Shown: positions 50,160-59,253 of the stretch, in pieces
Position numbering within the stretch: the first letter of the stretch is position 1
How the letters are laid out: every line of letters begins with the position of its first letter
Source: Alphaproteobacteria bacterium
Lineage (GTDB): Bacteria; Pseudomonadota; Alphaproteobacteria; Rhodospirillales; Magnetospirillaceae
Length of the DNA stretch: 64,000 nt
Assembly: GCA_021325215.1 (NCBI GenBank)
Contig: JAJPHO010000153.1
Span: forward strand, 1-64,000
Direction: 5' to 3'
Made by a program: the position numbers and the translations under genes
The notes under the pieces: model-generated
The model's input: only the letters and a program-made list of their open reading frames with translations
The model's database searches: none
Told to the model about the DNA's origin: nothing

Positions 50160-52178
50160 ATGACAATTTCTTACGTATCTGCAGTCACTGCAGAAAACTT
50201 TATCAATTCCATCGGGATAAATACTCATATCGACTTCACGAGCTATAGCAGCCAGCTGAGCACGGTCGAAGCCGACATCAATTATCTCGGCGTCAAAAAC
50301 ATCCGCGATTCCGCCGAGAATCCGTCGGATCTCGGCGCCAACGGCCTGTGGCAGCAGGTCGCCAACGCGACTGGCGCCAAGTTCGACGCCTATGCCGCCG
50401 AGGGGTCGGTGGCGACCATGCAGTCGAGCGAAGCCAACGCACTCATCCTGGCCAAGCAGGGCATCGTCAAATTCATCGAAGGCGGCAACGAGGAAGACCA
50501 ACCCTACGCCATTTCGCTGGGCAACAGCCTGGCCACCACGGCCGCCTTTCAGCAGACACTCTACTCTAGCGCCCATGCGCTGGGCGTTTCCGTGATCAAT
50601 ATGAGCTTCGGCACCGGCTGGGGCAGCTCGTCGACCGGCGATTACGGCACCGTCGGCAATCTCTCCGCCTATACCGACTATGCCAACGACCATGTCTATT
50701 TCGGTACCGGCAACACGCCGCTATCGAGCATTCTGATGCTGAATTCCGACGCCGAACTGGCGGCCCAGGGCAAGCCCGTCATCAATACCGAAATGGGCTG
50801 GTACACCACGTCCAGCACCACCGACGTGTCGAACGATACGCCGCTGGAGCAGGCCAAATACATGCTGGACGGCCTGCTCGACGCCTATCAGGCCGGCGAC
50901 AGCATGACGTATCTCTACGAGCTGTTGAACGAGGGCACCAGCACCACCAACAACGAGGACAATTTCGGCCTGTTCAACGCCAACGGCACGGCCAAGCCAG
51001 CCGCCACGGCGCTGCACAACCTGACCACCCTGCTGGCCGACACCGGCAGCACGGCGGCGACCTTCAAGCCTACCGGCCTGTCCTATCAGCTGAGCGGCAC
51101 CATCAGCACCGACCATTCCATGCTGATGGAAAAGTCGGACGGAAGCTTCTGGCTGGCGGTGTGGAACGAGGCCCGCCTGTCGGGCCCGACCTCGCCGGCG
51201 GCCATCACCGTCGCCAATCACACCGTCACGCTGACCCTGGGCAGCGCCGCCCAGACCATCGAGATCTATGATCCGCTGACCGGCACCACCGCGACGCAGA
51301 CAATATCCAACGCCTCGACGGTCGCCTTGTCGGTGCCGGACCATCCGATCCTGGTCGAGATCATCCCCGGCACGGGCTCGACCACCACCACCTCGACCGG
51401 CAGCAGCGGCGGCACCACGGCGACGCCGACCGCGTCGGATCTCGCGGTGATCGTTCCGGCCACCTCCGACATCGCCTATACCTCGCAGGTCACCCAGCTG
51501 TCCGGCGTGTCGATCAGCGACGCCTGGGGCGCCAACCACAGCGGCAGCATGGCGCTGAACCTGACGGCGGGCCATAACGCCCTCCAGATCAGCAACGGCA
51601 GCAGCACGGTGACGGTCGCCGCCGGCACCACCCTGCATCTCAGCGGCAGCCTGGCCCAGCTCAATGCCGACCTGACCACCCTGTCCTATGTCGGCGGCAG
51701 CACCGCCGGGTCGGACACCATCATCGTCGATGTGTGGAATCAGGGCGGCGTGGAATCGACCAAGACCCTGGCCGTCAATCTGGTGGCCGGAACGGGCACC
51801 TCGACCGCGGCCATCGCGGGAACCGCCCAGGACCTCGCCATCCTGGTCCCGGCCACCTCGCCGACGGTCACCAGCTCGGCCTACGGCGCCGTCTCCGGCG
51901 TGTCGATCAGCGACGCCTGGGCCGCGTCTCACAGCGGCAACATGGTGCTCAATCTCACCGTTTCGCACGGGACGATGGAGATCGGCAACGGCACCAGCAT
52001 GCTGCACGGCTCGGCCCTGTCGCTGACCGGCAGCCTATCGCAGCTCAACGCCGATCTGCAGACCCTGCATTACGAAGCGACCGCCGGAGTGGTCGGCGTC
52101 GATACCTTGTCGGTCAATGTGTGGAACCAGGGCGGGGTCACCCTGACCCACGCCCTGCATCTGACGATCACCGGCTGA
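50160..52178 (+). CDS. Extracellular glycosidase-like protein with two C-terminal repeats
   Basis: 672 residues. Residues 1-~400 resemble a clan GH-A (beta/alpha)8 hydrolase: a start VTAENFINSIGINTHIDF, then FIEGGNEEDQ (Asn-Glu, candidate acid/base near 110) and VINTEMGWYTTSS (candidate nucleophile near 211). A Thr/Ser/Gly linker (TTTTSTGSSGGTT) leads to two ~110-residue repeats that share SGVSISDAWxAxHSGxMxLN, LSQLNADLxTL and VWNQGG. No Sec signal peptide is present, so export by type I secretion or retention are open. The second half of the leader region is AT-rich and could hold the promoter. The substrate is unknown. Confidence 0.75.
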   Translation: MTISYVSAVTAENFINSIGINTHIDFTSYSSQLSTVEADINYLGVKNIRDSAENPSDLGANGLWQQVANATGAKFDAYAAEGSVATMQSSEANALILAKQGIVKFIEGGNEEDQPYAISLGNSLATTAAFQQTLYSSAHALGVSVINMSFGTGWGSSSTGDYGTVGNLSAYTDYANDHVYFGTGNTPLSSILMLNSDAELAAQGKPVINTEMGWYTTSSTTDVSNDTPLEQAKYMLDGLLDAYQAGDSMTYLYELLNEGTSTTNNEDNFGLFNANGTAKPAATALHNLTTLLADTGSTAATFKPTGLSYQLSGTISTDHSMLMEKSDGSFWLAVWNEARLSGPTSPAAITVANHTVTLTLGSAAQTIEIYDPLTGTTATQTISNASTVALSVPDHPILVEIIPGTGSTTTTSTGSSGGTTATPTASDLAVIVPATSDIAYTSQVTQLSGVSISDAWGANHSGSMALNLTAGHNALQISNGSSTVTVAAGTTLHLSGSLAQLNADLTTLSYVGGSTAGSDTIIVDVWNQGGVESTKTLAVNLVAGTGTSTAAIAGTAQDLAILVPATSPTVTSSAYGAVSGVSISDAWAASHSGNMVLNLTVSHGTMEIGNGTSMLHGSALSLTGSLSQLNADLQTLHYEATAGVVGVDTLSVNVWNQGGVTLTHALHLTITG

Positions 52179-52182
52179 GCCG

Positions 52183-52764
52183 TCAGCCGAAATAGGCCCA
52201 GAGGGCCACCGCGATCCCGCCTGCCGCCATGGCCACCGAGCCATAAAGCGGCAGGCGGCGATTGGTGAAAATCGCCATCGAACTGACGGCGATACCCACA
52301 TGCACCAGCGTCGCCGCCAGGGTCAGGGTATGCAGGCGGTGAGTATGGTGCGAGCTGCGCTCCCACTGCGATTTCGATTCTTCTTCCAGCTCCTTCGCCT
52401 TGGCCTGCACGTCGTCCTCGTCCTGGGCGTAGCGCTTGGCCTTCTCGTTGAAGGGCTCCGGGTCGCGTCCGGCGCCGGCGGCCTGCTCCGCCGCGATCTG
52501 ATAGCTGTTCTTCTTGATGCTCTTGGCCTGGAAGAACGCCCACTGGTCCGAGGCGCGCGCCTGCAGCAGCACGGCTTCGTTCTTCTCGCCCAAGGCATGG
52601 GTCGATTCGGTTTCCTGCAGGCTGCCGATGGTGGCGGCCACGATGGCCATCATCGTCACCGCCAGCGCCGTGTCGCGGGTCAGCTTCCTGTCGCCTTCAC
52701 CGTGGATGGCGTGAGTGGCGTGCCCGATATGCTCGGCCGGGTTTTCCACATCCTGATCTGTCAT
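52183..52764 (-). CDS. DUF4337 membrane protein
   Basis: 193 residues with helices near 30-50, 145-165 and 170-190 and a charged middle (AKRYAQDEDDVQAKAKELEE) likely to form a coiled coil. The DTALAVTMMAIVAATIGSLQ start and the ending LYGSVAMAAGGIAVALWAYF fit the DUF4337 family. Function is unknown. It is convergent with the glycosidase-like gene (four-base gap) and divergent from the Dabb gene. Confidence 0.82.
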   Translation of the reverse strand: MTDQDVENPAEHIGHATHAIHGEGDRKLTRDTALAVTMMAIVAATIGSLQETESTHALGEKNEAVLLQARASDQWAFFQAKSIKKNSYQIAAEQAAGAGRDPEPFNEKAKRYAQDEDDVQAKAKELEEESKSQWERSSHHTHRLHTLTLAATLVHVGIAVSSMAIFTNRRLPLYGSVAMAAGGIAVALWAYFG

Positions 52765-52843
52765 CTGTTCCTTAACTCTCGGATTGACTTTTTGCCCACG
52801 CCTGCCAAAACGCAGGCAACGATTTCTAGGAAAATGTTCTGCG

Positions 52844-53137
52844 ATGATTCGTCATATCGTCTTTTTCAGCGCCAAAAACCCCGCCGACAAGGAAGCCATC
52901 TACGAAGGCCTGTCGATCCTCGGCACCATCCCGCATTCGATTCATTTCGAGGTCGGCCGCAACATGCTGGTCGACACCATCAGCCCCGACGGCCCCGATT
53001 TCGTCGTCTATGGCGAATTTGCCGACGAAGCGCAACTGGCTGCCTACAAGGCGCATCCGACCTACTCCGAGGCGACCAGGCGCGTCCGCCCCCTGCGCGA
53101 GCTGCGCATGGCGGCGGACGTGGTCGCCAAGAGCTGA
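52844..53137 (+). CDS. Dabb-domain (stress-responsive A/B barrel) protein
   Basis: 97 residues from the ATG at 52844; a longer frame upstream has no family similarity. IRHIVFFSAKNPADKEAIYE at the start and DFVVYGEFADEAQLAAYKAH are the Dabb ferredoxin-like strand/helix signature, the latter ending in a YxxHP-type motif (AHPTYSE). Function is unknown; the fold dimerises. Its stop codon is immediately followed by that of the nucleoside hydrolase on the other strand. Confidence 0.85.
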   Translation: MIRHIVFFSAKNPADKEAIYEGLSILGTIPHSIHFEVGRNMLVDTISPDGPDFVVYGEFADEAQLAAYKAHPTYSEATRRVRPLRELRMAADVVAKS

Positions 53138-54217
53138 CTATTTCGCGGCCGCCAGCGCCTTCCCGCCGGCAATGATGGTGCGCCGGTAGAGCTGGCGCAG
53201 CTTCTCGGCATCGACATCGATGCAGATCGACTGCGACGGGCGGCTGTCCCAGGCGCCCGGCGGAAACTTGCGGCTGTCCGGTTTCTGGATGGTCTGGCCG
53301 TTCGCCAGGCCGTCGGTGACCACGCGCACGGCGCCCGAGCGGGTCTTGAACAGCGACGGATCGGCCAGATAGGCGACCGCCGAGGCGTCGTGGCAGAAGA
53401 TATTGGGCATGCCGCTCTTGCGGTAGAAATTCTCGTAGAAGCGGGTGATGTCCCAGATGAATTTGCCGACCTCGCCGGCCTCCTGGGACAGCGCGCGCAG
53501 ATAATCCTGCGGCATCTCGACGCGATGGGTGACGTCGAGCCCGACGGCGGTCACGTGCCATTTGGCGCCGAACACCTCGTCGGCGGCGGTCGGATCGTCG
53601 TGGATATTGGCTTCGGACGCCGGCGTGACATTGCCCAGATTGCCGAAATAGCCGAAGGCGCCGCCCATGATGATCACGTCCTTGACCAGGCCGGCGATGT
53701 CCGGGTCGTCGCGCAGCGCCAGCGCCAGATTGGTCATGCTGCCGACGGCCAGCAGGGTGACCTCGCCGGGATGGGCGCGCACGGTGTCGATGATGAATTT
53801 GTGAGCCGGGCGCGGATCGGGCTTCGTCGCCACCTGATCGGGCACCGGCACGTCGCCCAGGCCGTTCTGGCCGTGCACATAGACCGGCGGCGGGCCGTAA
53901 TCCCCCACCAGCGGAATGCCGACGCCCCGAGCCACCGGCACATCGATCTTGAAGCGCTCGACCAGATAGAGAGCATTGCGGGTGGTGACGTCGACCACAT
54001 GATTGCCGAAGGTCGAGGTCACGCCGAGCAGCTCGATACCGGGAAGATAATGCAGGAACAACAGCGCCATCGCGTCGTCGATGCCGGGATCGGTATCGAA
54101 GATCACTTTACGCCCGCCGGCCATGGCCGCTTTCGGCGCGGCGGCAGCGGTGAACGGCGCCAGGCCGGCGGCGGCCAGAAGCCCCGAAAATTGGCGGCGG
54201 CTGAGCAAATCGGTCAT
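53138..54217 (-). CDS. Inosine/uridine-preferring nucleoside hydrolase, Tat-exported
   Basis: 359 residues. The N-terminus has a twin-arginine signal (LLSRRQFSGLLAAAGLAPFT). The calcium-binding DTDPGIDDAMALLF motif of nucleoside N-ribohydrolases follows at ~residue 41, with the usual GNVTPASEANIHDDPTAAD block that holds the NxxxE-HD substrate site. It splits ribonucleosides into ribose and base. Export and the absence of a nearby nucleoside permease suggest scavenging in the periplasm. It is divergent from the CheZ-like gene. Confidence 0.93.
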   Translation of the reverse strand: MTDLLSRRQFSGLLAAAGLAPFTAAAAPKAAMAGGRKVIFDTDPGIDDAMALLFLHYLPGIELLGVTSTFGNHVVDVTTRNALYLVERFKIDVPVARGVGIPLVGDYGPPPVYVHGQNGLGDVPVPDQVATKPDPRPAHKFIIDTVRAHPGEVTLLAVGSMTNLALALRDDPDIAGLVKDVIIMGGAFGYFGNLGNVTPASEANIHDDPTAADEVFGAKWHVTAVGLDVTHRVEMPQDYLRALSQEAGEVGKFIWDITRFYENFYRKSGMPNIFCHDASAVAYLADPSLFKTRSGAVRVVTDGLANGQTIQKPDSRKFPPGAWDSRPSQSICIDVDAEKLRQLYRRTIIAGGKALAAAK

Positions 54218-54330
54218 TTTTTCTCCTCCCTATCCCGTTCTTTATGCCCTCAGTCCCCAGCTGAGGATAGCCGGAACCACTCGCTCCCATCAGTTTGCCC
54301 GCACGTGAACGAGAGGGAACCGGGGACATC

Positions 54331-54768
54331 ATGCTTGAAAAATCTCGCGAGGTGCTCAGCCAGATCGGCGACATGCTGAGCCCGGTGACGGCGCACGCTT
54401 CGCAGGACGATGTCGGCGGGCCCGGCCAGGAAATCGAGGCGGTGATCCATCTCAACGCCGACGCCGCAGACCGCATCATGGAAGCGGCCGAGCAGATTTC
54501 CCACAGCATGGAAGTCGAGGGTGTGCCCGATGCGGTGCGGTTCGCCGTGCTTAACCAGGTCACCGCCATTTTCGAAGCCTGCGGTTTCCAGGATCTGACC
54601 GGCCAGCGTATCCAGCACGCGCTGAAGACGCTGCGCACGATCGAGGAATCGCTGCTCGGCCGCAAGGTCGCCGTCGCCAAGCCGCACGACAAGATCGACC
54701 AGGCCTATGCCGACAGCGTGATCGGCAAGGATGCCAGTCAGGCCGACATAGACAGCCTGTTCGGCTGA
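54331..54768 (+). CDS. CheZ-like phosphatase
   Basis: 145 residues from the ATG at 54331. FEACGFQDLTGQRIQHALKT matches the CheZ active-site helix with catalytic Asp and Gln in FQDLTGQ. The long helix before it (IMEAAEQISHSMEVEGVPDA) forms the four-helix bundle. The C-terminus SQADIDSLFG resembles the CheY-binding tail of FliM/CheZ. CheZ dephosphorylates CheY-P. No other chemotaxis or flagellar gene is in the window, so it may serve an unlinked chemotaxis system or another response regulator such as the receiver-cyclase at 33235. Confidence 0.82.
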   Translation: MLEKSREVLSQIGDMLSPVTAHASQDDVGGPGQEIEAVIHLNADAADRIMEAAEQISHSMEVEGVPDAVRFAVLNQVTAIFEACGFQDLTGQRIQHALKTLRTIEESLLGRKVAVAKPHDKIDQAYADSVIGKDASQADIDSLFG

Positions 54769-56214
54769 TCAGGTTCCGCAGAAGGTCCGCAGAACCAGTT
54801 CTTCGCTGCGCGGCGGCTGTTGGTAGAGAGCGAACTCCGGATGGTCGTCCGACGGGTCCTTCAACGCCGCCAGCATCTCGCGGAACGGCGCGAAATCCTC
54901 ATTATCCACCGCGGCGCGGATCACCGCCTCGATGCGGTGATTGCGCGGAATAACCGCCGGATTGGCGCGCCGCATCACCGCACGCCGCTCCTCATCCCGG
55001 TCCGGCTCCTGCGCCAGGCGGAGGCTCCAGCGCGTCAGCCAATCATCGATCACCGCCTTGTCGGCGAACAGATGGCGAAGCGTCTCGTCGCCCAGCCGGC
55101 GGAACGTGATGGTGAAATCGGCCTGTTCCGTCGCCATCAGCTTGAGGAAATCCTGCGCCAGCTCCATATCGTCCGGCTGAGCCGTCAATAATCCCAGTTT
55201 GCCGCGCAGAGCGGCGAGATAGGCTTCCTCGAACGCCGTCTTATAGCGCTCCAGCGCCAGCTCGGCTTCGGCGACGGAGTCTTCCTCGGTATCCGCCAGC
55301 AGCGGCAGCAGGCATTCGGCCAGGCGGAACAGATTCCACTGCGCCATGCGCGGCTGGTTGTTGTAGGCGTAGCGCCCGCCCTCGTCGATCGAGCTGAATA
55401 CCTTGTTGGGATCGAACCCGTCCATGAAGGCGCAGGGGCCGAAATCGATGGTCTCGCCGGCGATCGAGCAATTGTCGGTGTTCATCACCCCGTGGATGAA
55501 ACCGACGCGCTGCCATTGGGCGATCAGCGCCGCCTGGCGTTCGACCACCATCTGCAGGAAGGCGCGGTAAGGCTTGTCGGCTTGGGCAGCCTCGGGGTAA
55601 TGACGGGCGATGGCGTAATCGGCCAACGCCTTCAGCCCCTCCTTGTCCTCACGCGCGGCGAAGAACTGGAACGAGCCGACGCGCAGATGGCTGGAGGCGA
55701 CGCGAGTCAGCACCGCGCCGGGCAGCGGCATCTCGCGCAGCACCGGCTGGCCGGTGGTGACGGCGGCCAGCGCCCGGGTAGTGGGAATGCCGAAAGCGGC
55801 CATCGCCTCGCCGACCAGATATTCGCGCAGGACCGGCCCCAGCGCGGCGCGGCCGTCGCCGCGGCGGGAAAAGGCGGTCAGGCCCGATCCCTTCAGCTGG
55901 ATGTCGCGGCGCAGGCCGTTGCGGTCGATCACTTCGCCCAGCAGAATGGCGCGGCCATCGCCCAGCTGCGGCACGAAATAGCCGAACTGGTGCCCGGCAT
56001 AGGCCATCGCCAGCGGCTCGGCGCCGAAGGGAACCTCGTTGCCGCCCAGCATCGCCGCGGTCAAGCGATCGGCATCGATGCCCAGCTCTTCGGCCAGGGC
56101 ACGATTGACCTCGATCAGCCTGGGTTCGGCCACGGGCGTCGGATCGACGCGCTGGAAGAAGTGCGGCGGCAGACGGGCGTATGAATTGTCGAAGGCGAAG
56201 GGAAGCTGTTCCAT
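54769..56214 (-). CDS. selO: Protein adenylyltransferase SelO (YdiU/UPF0061)
   Basis: 481 residues from the ATG at 56214. The pseudokinase-like fold is recognisable: SYARLPPHFFQRVDPTPVAE at the start, LKGSGLTAFSRRGDGRAALG (nucleotide loop), VMNTDNCSIAGETIDFGPC (metal and nucleotide site, DFG) and FDPNKVFSSIDEGGRYAYNN. It transfers AMP to proteins, which is linked to redox homeostasis. The C-terminal Cys of FCGT corresponds to the redox cysteine region of the family. It lies downstream of the HPP gene (46-base gap) and may be co-transcribed with it. Confidence 0.94.
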   Translation of the reverse strand: MEQLPFAFDNSYARLPPHFFQRVDPTPVAEPRLIEVNRALAEELGIDADRLTAAMLGGNEVPFGAEPLAMAYAGHQFGYFVPQLGDGRAILLGEVIDRNGLRRDIQLKGSGLTAFSRRGDGRAALGPVLREYLVGEAMAAFGIPTTRALAAVTTGQPVLREMPLPGAVLTRVASSHLRVGSFQFFAAREDKEGLKALADYAIARHYPEAAQADKPYRAFLQMVVERQAALIAQWQRVGFIHGVMNTDNCSIAGETIDFGPCAFMDGFDPNKVFSSIDEGGRYAYNNQPRMAQWNLFRLAECLLPLLADTEEDSVAEAELALERYKTAFEEAYLAALRGKLGLLTAQPDDMELAQDFLKLMATEQADFTITFRRLGDETLRHLFADKAVIDDWLTRWSLRLAQEPDRDEERRAVMRRANPAVIPRNHRIEAVIRAAVDNEDFAPFREMLAALKDPSDDHPEFALYQQPPRSEELVLRTFCGT

Positions 56215-56260
56215 CCCCGGAATGTAGGTGCTCGGAGCGGCCAGCGCTACCCGTCGCGTC

Positions 56261-56965
56261 CTATTGCGCGGCATTCCGCAGCGGTTTGCCCTCTCGCAGC
56301 CGGGCGCGGCGCTCCATTTCGTCGAACAGGGTCAGCAGATCGTCGCGGCTGATATCGAGCAGTTCGGTTTGATGGTCGAGGATGTCGTCGAGATCTTCCG
56401 GATGCAGGCCGAAGCGCAATGACGGGCGTATGGCGGTCCGGTGCGGATAGCGATGGCCGGTGGCATTGTTGTAGATCAGCGCCATCACGACCAGCAGCAG
56501 GGTATTGATCCCCAGCGGCGCCAGCAGGAAACCATAGCCGAGATCGTGAATGGCCCGGCCGCCCAGCACCGTAGTCAAGGCGACGGCGCCACTCGGCGGA
56601 TGCAGGCAGCGCAGCGCGAACATCGCGCCGATCGACAGGCAGACGGCGGCACCGGCCGCCGGAACCGGATCGGGGATCAGGCGCCAGCAGGTGATGCCGA
56701 CCAGCGCCGACACCAGATTGCCGCCGACGATCGACCAGGGCTGGGCCAGCGGGCTGGCCGGCACCGCGAACAGCAGCACCGCGGAGGCGCCCATCGGCGC
56801 CAGCAACGACGCCATTGCCGAGGTCGTGCCCAGCGTGAGCCGCAAGACCAATCCGGTCATCACCAGGCCCAGGCACGCGCCGACACTGCCGCGCAGGCGT
56901 TCGCGCAGATCGGCGCCGACCGGTTCGGGACGGAATGATTTCAGCCAGGCGATAAAGCGGTTCAT
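56261..56965 (-). CDS. HPP-family membrane protein
   Basis: 234 residues with four transmembrane helices in the first ~170 and the family motif CLHPPSGAVALTTVLGGRAI near 115-135. The C-terminal cytoplasmic tail (HPEDLDDILDHQTELLDISR) is acidic and helical. HPP proteins in plants and cyanobacteria act in nitrite transport; the role in bacteria is largely unknown. It sits between corA and selO in a same-strand run. Confidence 0.88.
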   Translation of the reverse strand: MNRFIAWLKSFRPEPVGADLRERLRGSVGACLGLVMTGLVLRLTLGTTSAMASLLAPMGASAVLLFAVPASPLAQPWSIVGGNLVSALVGITCWRLIPDPVPAAGAAVCLSIGAMFALRCLHPPSGAVALTTVLGGRAIHDLGYGFLLAPLGINTLLLVVMALIYNNATGHRYPHRTAIRPSLRFGLHPEDLDDILDHQTELLDISRDDLLTLFDEMERRARLREGKPLRNAAQ

Positions 56966-57019
56966 GGGCGCCCGAATTACATCGCATAGCGATATAAAAC
57001 AAGCGCAGGGGCATTGCGC

Positions 57020-57988
57020 CTAGAGCCACCCTGCCTTGCGGAACCAGTGATACAGCCCGCCGCACAGGGACACGATCACCGCCAGTACGACGTAATAGCC
57101 ATAGTGCCAATGCAACTCGGGCATGAACTCGAAATTCATGCCATAGATGCCGGCGATGGCGGTGGGAACCGCCAGGATCGCGGCCCAGGCGGCCAGCTTG
57201 CGGGTAATCTCGCCCTGGCGCTGCTGTTCGAGCAGGGTCGAGATCTCGAACACCGACGACAGGATGTCGCGCAGCGATTCGACGATCGAGGCGACGCGGA
57301 TGATGTGATCGCGCACGTCGCGGAAATAAGGCTGGATTTCGAGATCGACGCAGGGCAGGTCGCGATGTTCGAGCCGCGCCACCACCTCCTCCATGAAGGT
57401 CAGCGTGCGGCGGAACCGCATCAGATCACGGCGCAGGCCGAACAAACGCGCCACATCGTCGCGGCTCAGAAAAGCGTCCAGCGCCCGGCGCTCCATCTCG
57501 ACGACTTCGTCCTCGATGCTCTGCACCACCGGCAGATAACCGTCGACGATATAGTCCAGCACCGCGTGCAGCACATAATCGCTGCCGTTCTTGAGCAGCC
57601 CCGAAGCGCTTTCCAGCTTGTGGCGCAACTCGGTATGGGCGCGCGCCGATCCGTGGCGCACGGTGATGATGTGATTGCGGCCGACGAAGACGTCGGTCTC
57701 GCCATAGACCAGCGCGCCGTCTTCGAGATGAGCGGTGCGGGCGACCACGAAAAGCTGGTCGCCATACACTTCGACCTTGGGAATCTGATGCGCGGTTAGC
57801 GCGTCCTCGACCGCCAGCGGATGCAGGCCGAAACGCTCCTGCAGGACGCGCAGCTCCTTTTCGTCCGGTTCGACGATGCCGATCCAGGCGAATTCGCGCG
57901 ATTTCATGTCCAGGCTATGCGGATAAGCGAGGTCTATCTCGCGCAGCCGCTGTCCATTGCCATAGATGAAAGCGGCTACGATGCTCAT
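57020..57988 (-). CDS. corA: CorA-family magnesium/cobalt channel
   Basis: 322 residues. A cytoplasmic domain with a long helical stalk precedes two C-terminal transmembrane helices, the first ending in the diagnostic YGMNFEFMPEL (GMN selectivity loop), then the short C-terminal basic end. It should carry Mg2+, Co2+ or Ni2+ into the cell. It lies 32 bases downstream of the dihaem cytochrome gene and 54 bases upstream of the HPP gene. Confidence 0.95.
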   Translation of the reverse strand: MSIVAAFIYGNGQRLREIDLAYPHSLDMKSREFAWIGIVEPDEKELRVLQERFGLHPLAVEDALTAHQIPKVEVYGDQLFVVARTAHLEDGALVYGETDVFVGRNHIITVRHGSARAHTELRHKLESASGLLKNGSDYVLHAVLDYIVDGYLPVVQSIEDEVVEMERRALDAFLSRDDVARLFGLRRDLMRFRRTLTFMEEVVARLEHRDLPCVDLEIQPYFRDVRDHIIRVASIVESLRDILSSVFEISTLLEQQRQGEITRKLAAWAAILAVPTAIAGIYGMNFEFMPELHWHYGYYVVLAVIVSLCGGLYHWFRKAGWL

Positions 57989-58020
57989 TCCGATCCCCCT
58001 TCAGTCCTGGGCCAAGCTTC

Positions 58021-59253
58021 CTACAGGCTGTCGAGGAACGCCAGCAGAGCCTCGCGATCGGTCGCCGGCAAAGCGGCGACTCCGTCGCGCGCCGCCTGCG
58101 CTTCGCCGCCATGCCACAGCACCGCCTCGATCAGACTGCGGGCGCGGCCGTCATGCAGGAAGGCGGCTTGCGGATTGAGATCGAGCGCCTGACCGATTCC
58201 CCACAGCGGCGCGGTACGCCATTCCGACGGGCCGGCACGGAAATCCGGGCGTCCGTCGGCCAGGCCCGGCCCCATATCGTGCAACAGCAGGTCGGTGTAG
58301 GGATGGATCGTCTGCCCGTCCGCCCGCCACTCCGTCTTGTGGCAGCCCGGACAGCCCAGCGCGCCGAACATCGCCTCGCCCCGCGTCACCTTCGCATCGG
58401 TCTCATTGCGCCGGGCGGGCGCTTCCATCGCCGCGACATAGGCGGTCAGATCGGCCAGACGCCTTGCGTCGAGATCAGGCTGCGGACCGCGCAGCGCGGC
58501 CAGGCAGCTGGATTGCACCGGACGGCAATTCTTGTCGGGAAAAATGACCGAGGTCAGGCCCATATCGCCGAGCGCGGCAGCGGCGATCTGCACGGCGAGG
58601 GTCGGCTGGTTGGCTTTCCAGCCGAACCGCCCGAGCGATATTTCGCCGACAACCGGATTCCACACCAGATTGGCATGGCCGCGCCCTTCGCTTTTGGCAT
58701 TGGCGAGGATGTCCGCTTCGGGAATGTTTTCCAGCAGACCCGTTCCGGCCAACGGCTGGGCGATGCGCACCGAAGTCAGCACCTCGGGGCCGAGCGTTCC
58801 ATACGCAAGATCGGCGAACCCCAGGCTCGGCATGCGCAGAGAAATGATGGTGCCGTCGCCGAGTTTCACCGGCATCTCGCGCCAGGAGATCACCGCCCGC
58901 CCCTCGGCGGCGGCTCCGGGAATCGCATGATCATTGAGCTGATCGCCATAGGCCGGCACCGGCAGCGGACCGCCCTGCTCGTCCCGGCCCGGCAGGCTGA
59001 GGCGCACCAGCATGCCGCGCATATGCTGATCCAGACCTTCCGGCGCCCCGCCCCGTCCGGTGCCGACATGGCAGCCGATGCAGGAGGTATCGTTAAACAC
59101 CGGCCCCAGCCCGCCGAAACCACCGGCACCGTGCGGCGCGGCCGGAACCCAGACCTGGGTGAACAGCACCCGGCCGCGATCCACCGCATCGGGATCGGCC
59201 GCCGAGGCTACGCTGCCCAAAGCCAGAGCGAGCAGAAAGGCGAGCGGTCTCAC
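58021..59253 (-). CDS. Dihaem oxidoreductase-type c-type cytochrome
   Basis: 410 residues starting from the GTG at 59253, in a GTGA overlap with the upstream araC stop. A signal peptide (AFLLALALGSVASA) and two CxxCH haem sites (CIGCH near residue 60, CPGCH near 310) match the di-haem oxidoreductase/thiol oxidoreductase family (DHOR). It would move electrons in the periplasm; no defined redox partner is known. It is strictly coupled to an AraC/cupin regulator. It could be a response to a substrate sensed by that regulator. Confidence 0.88.
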   Translation of the reverse strand: MRPLAFLLALALGSVASAADPDAVDRGRVLFTQVWVPAAPHGAGGFGGLGPVFNDTSCIGCHVGTGRGGAPEGLDQHMRGMLVRLSLPGRDEQGGPLPVPAYGDQLNDHAIPGAAAEGRAVISWREMPVKLGDGTIISLRMPSLGFADLAYGTLGPEVLTSVRIAQPLAGTGLLENIPEADILANAKSEGRGHANLVWNPVVGEISLGRFGWKANQPTLAVQIAAAALGDMGLTSVIFPDKNCRPVQSSCLAALRGPQPDLDARRLADLTAYVAAMEAPARRNETDAKVTRGEAMFGALGCPGCHKTEWRADGQTIHPYTDLLLHDMGPGLADGRPDFRAGPSEWRTAPLWGIGQALDLNPQAAFLHDGRARSLIEAVLWHGGEAQAARDGVAALPATDREALLAFLDSL

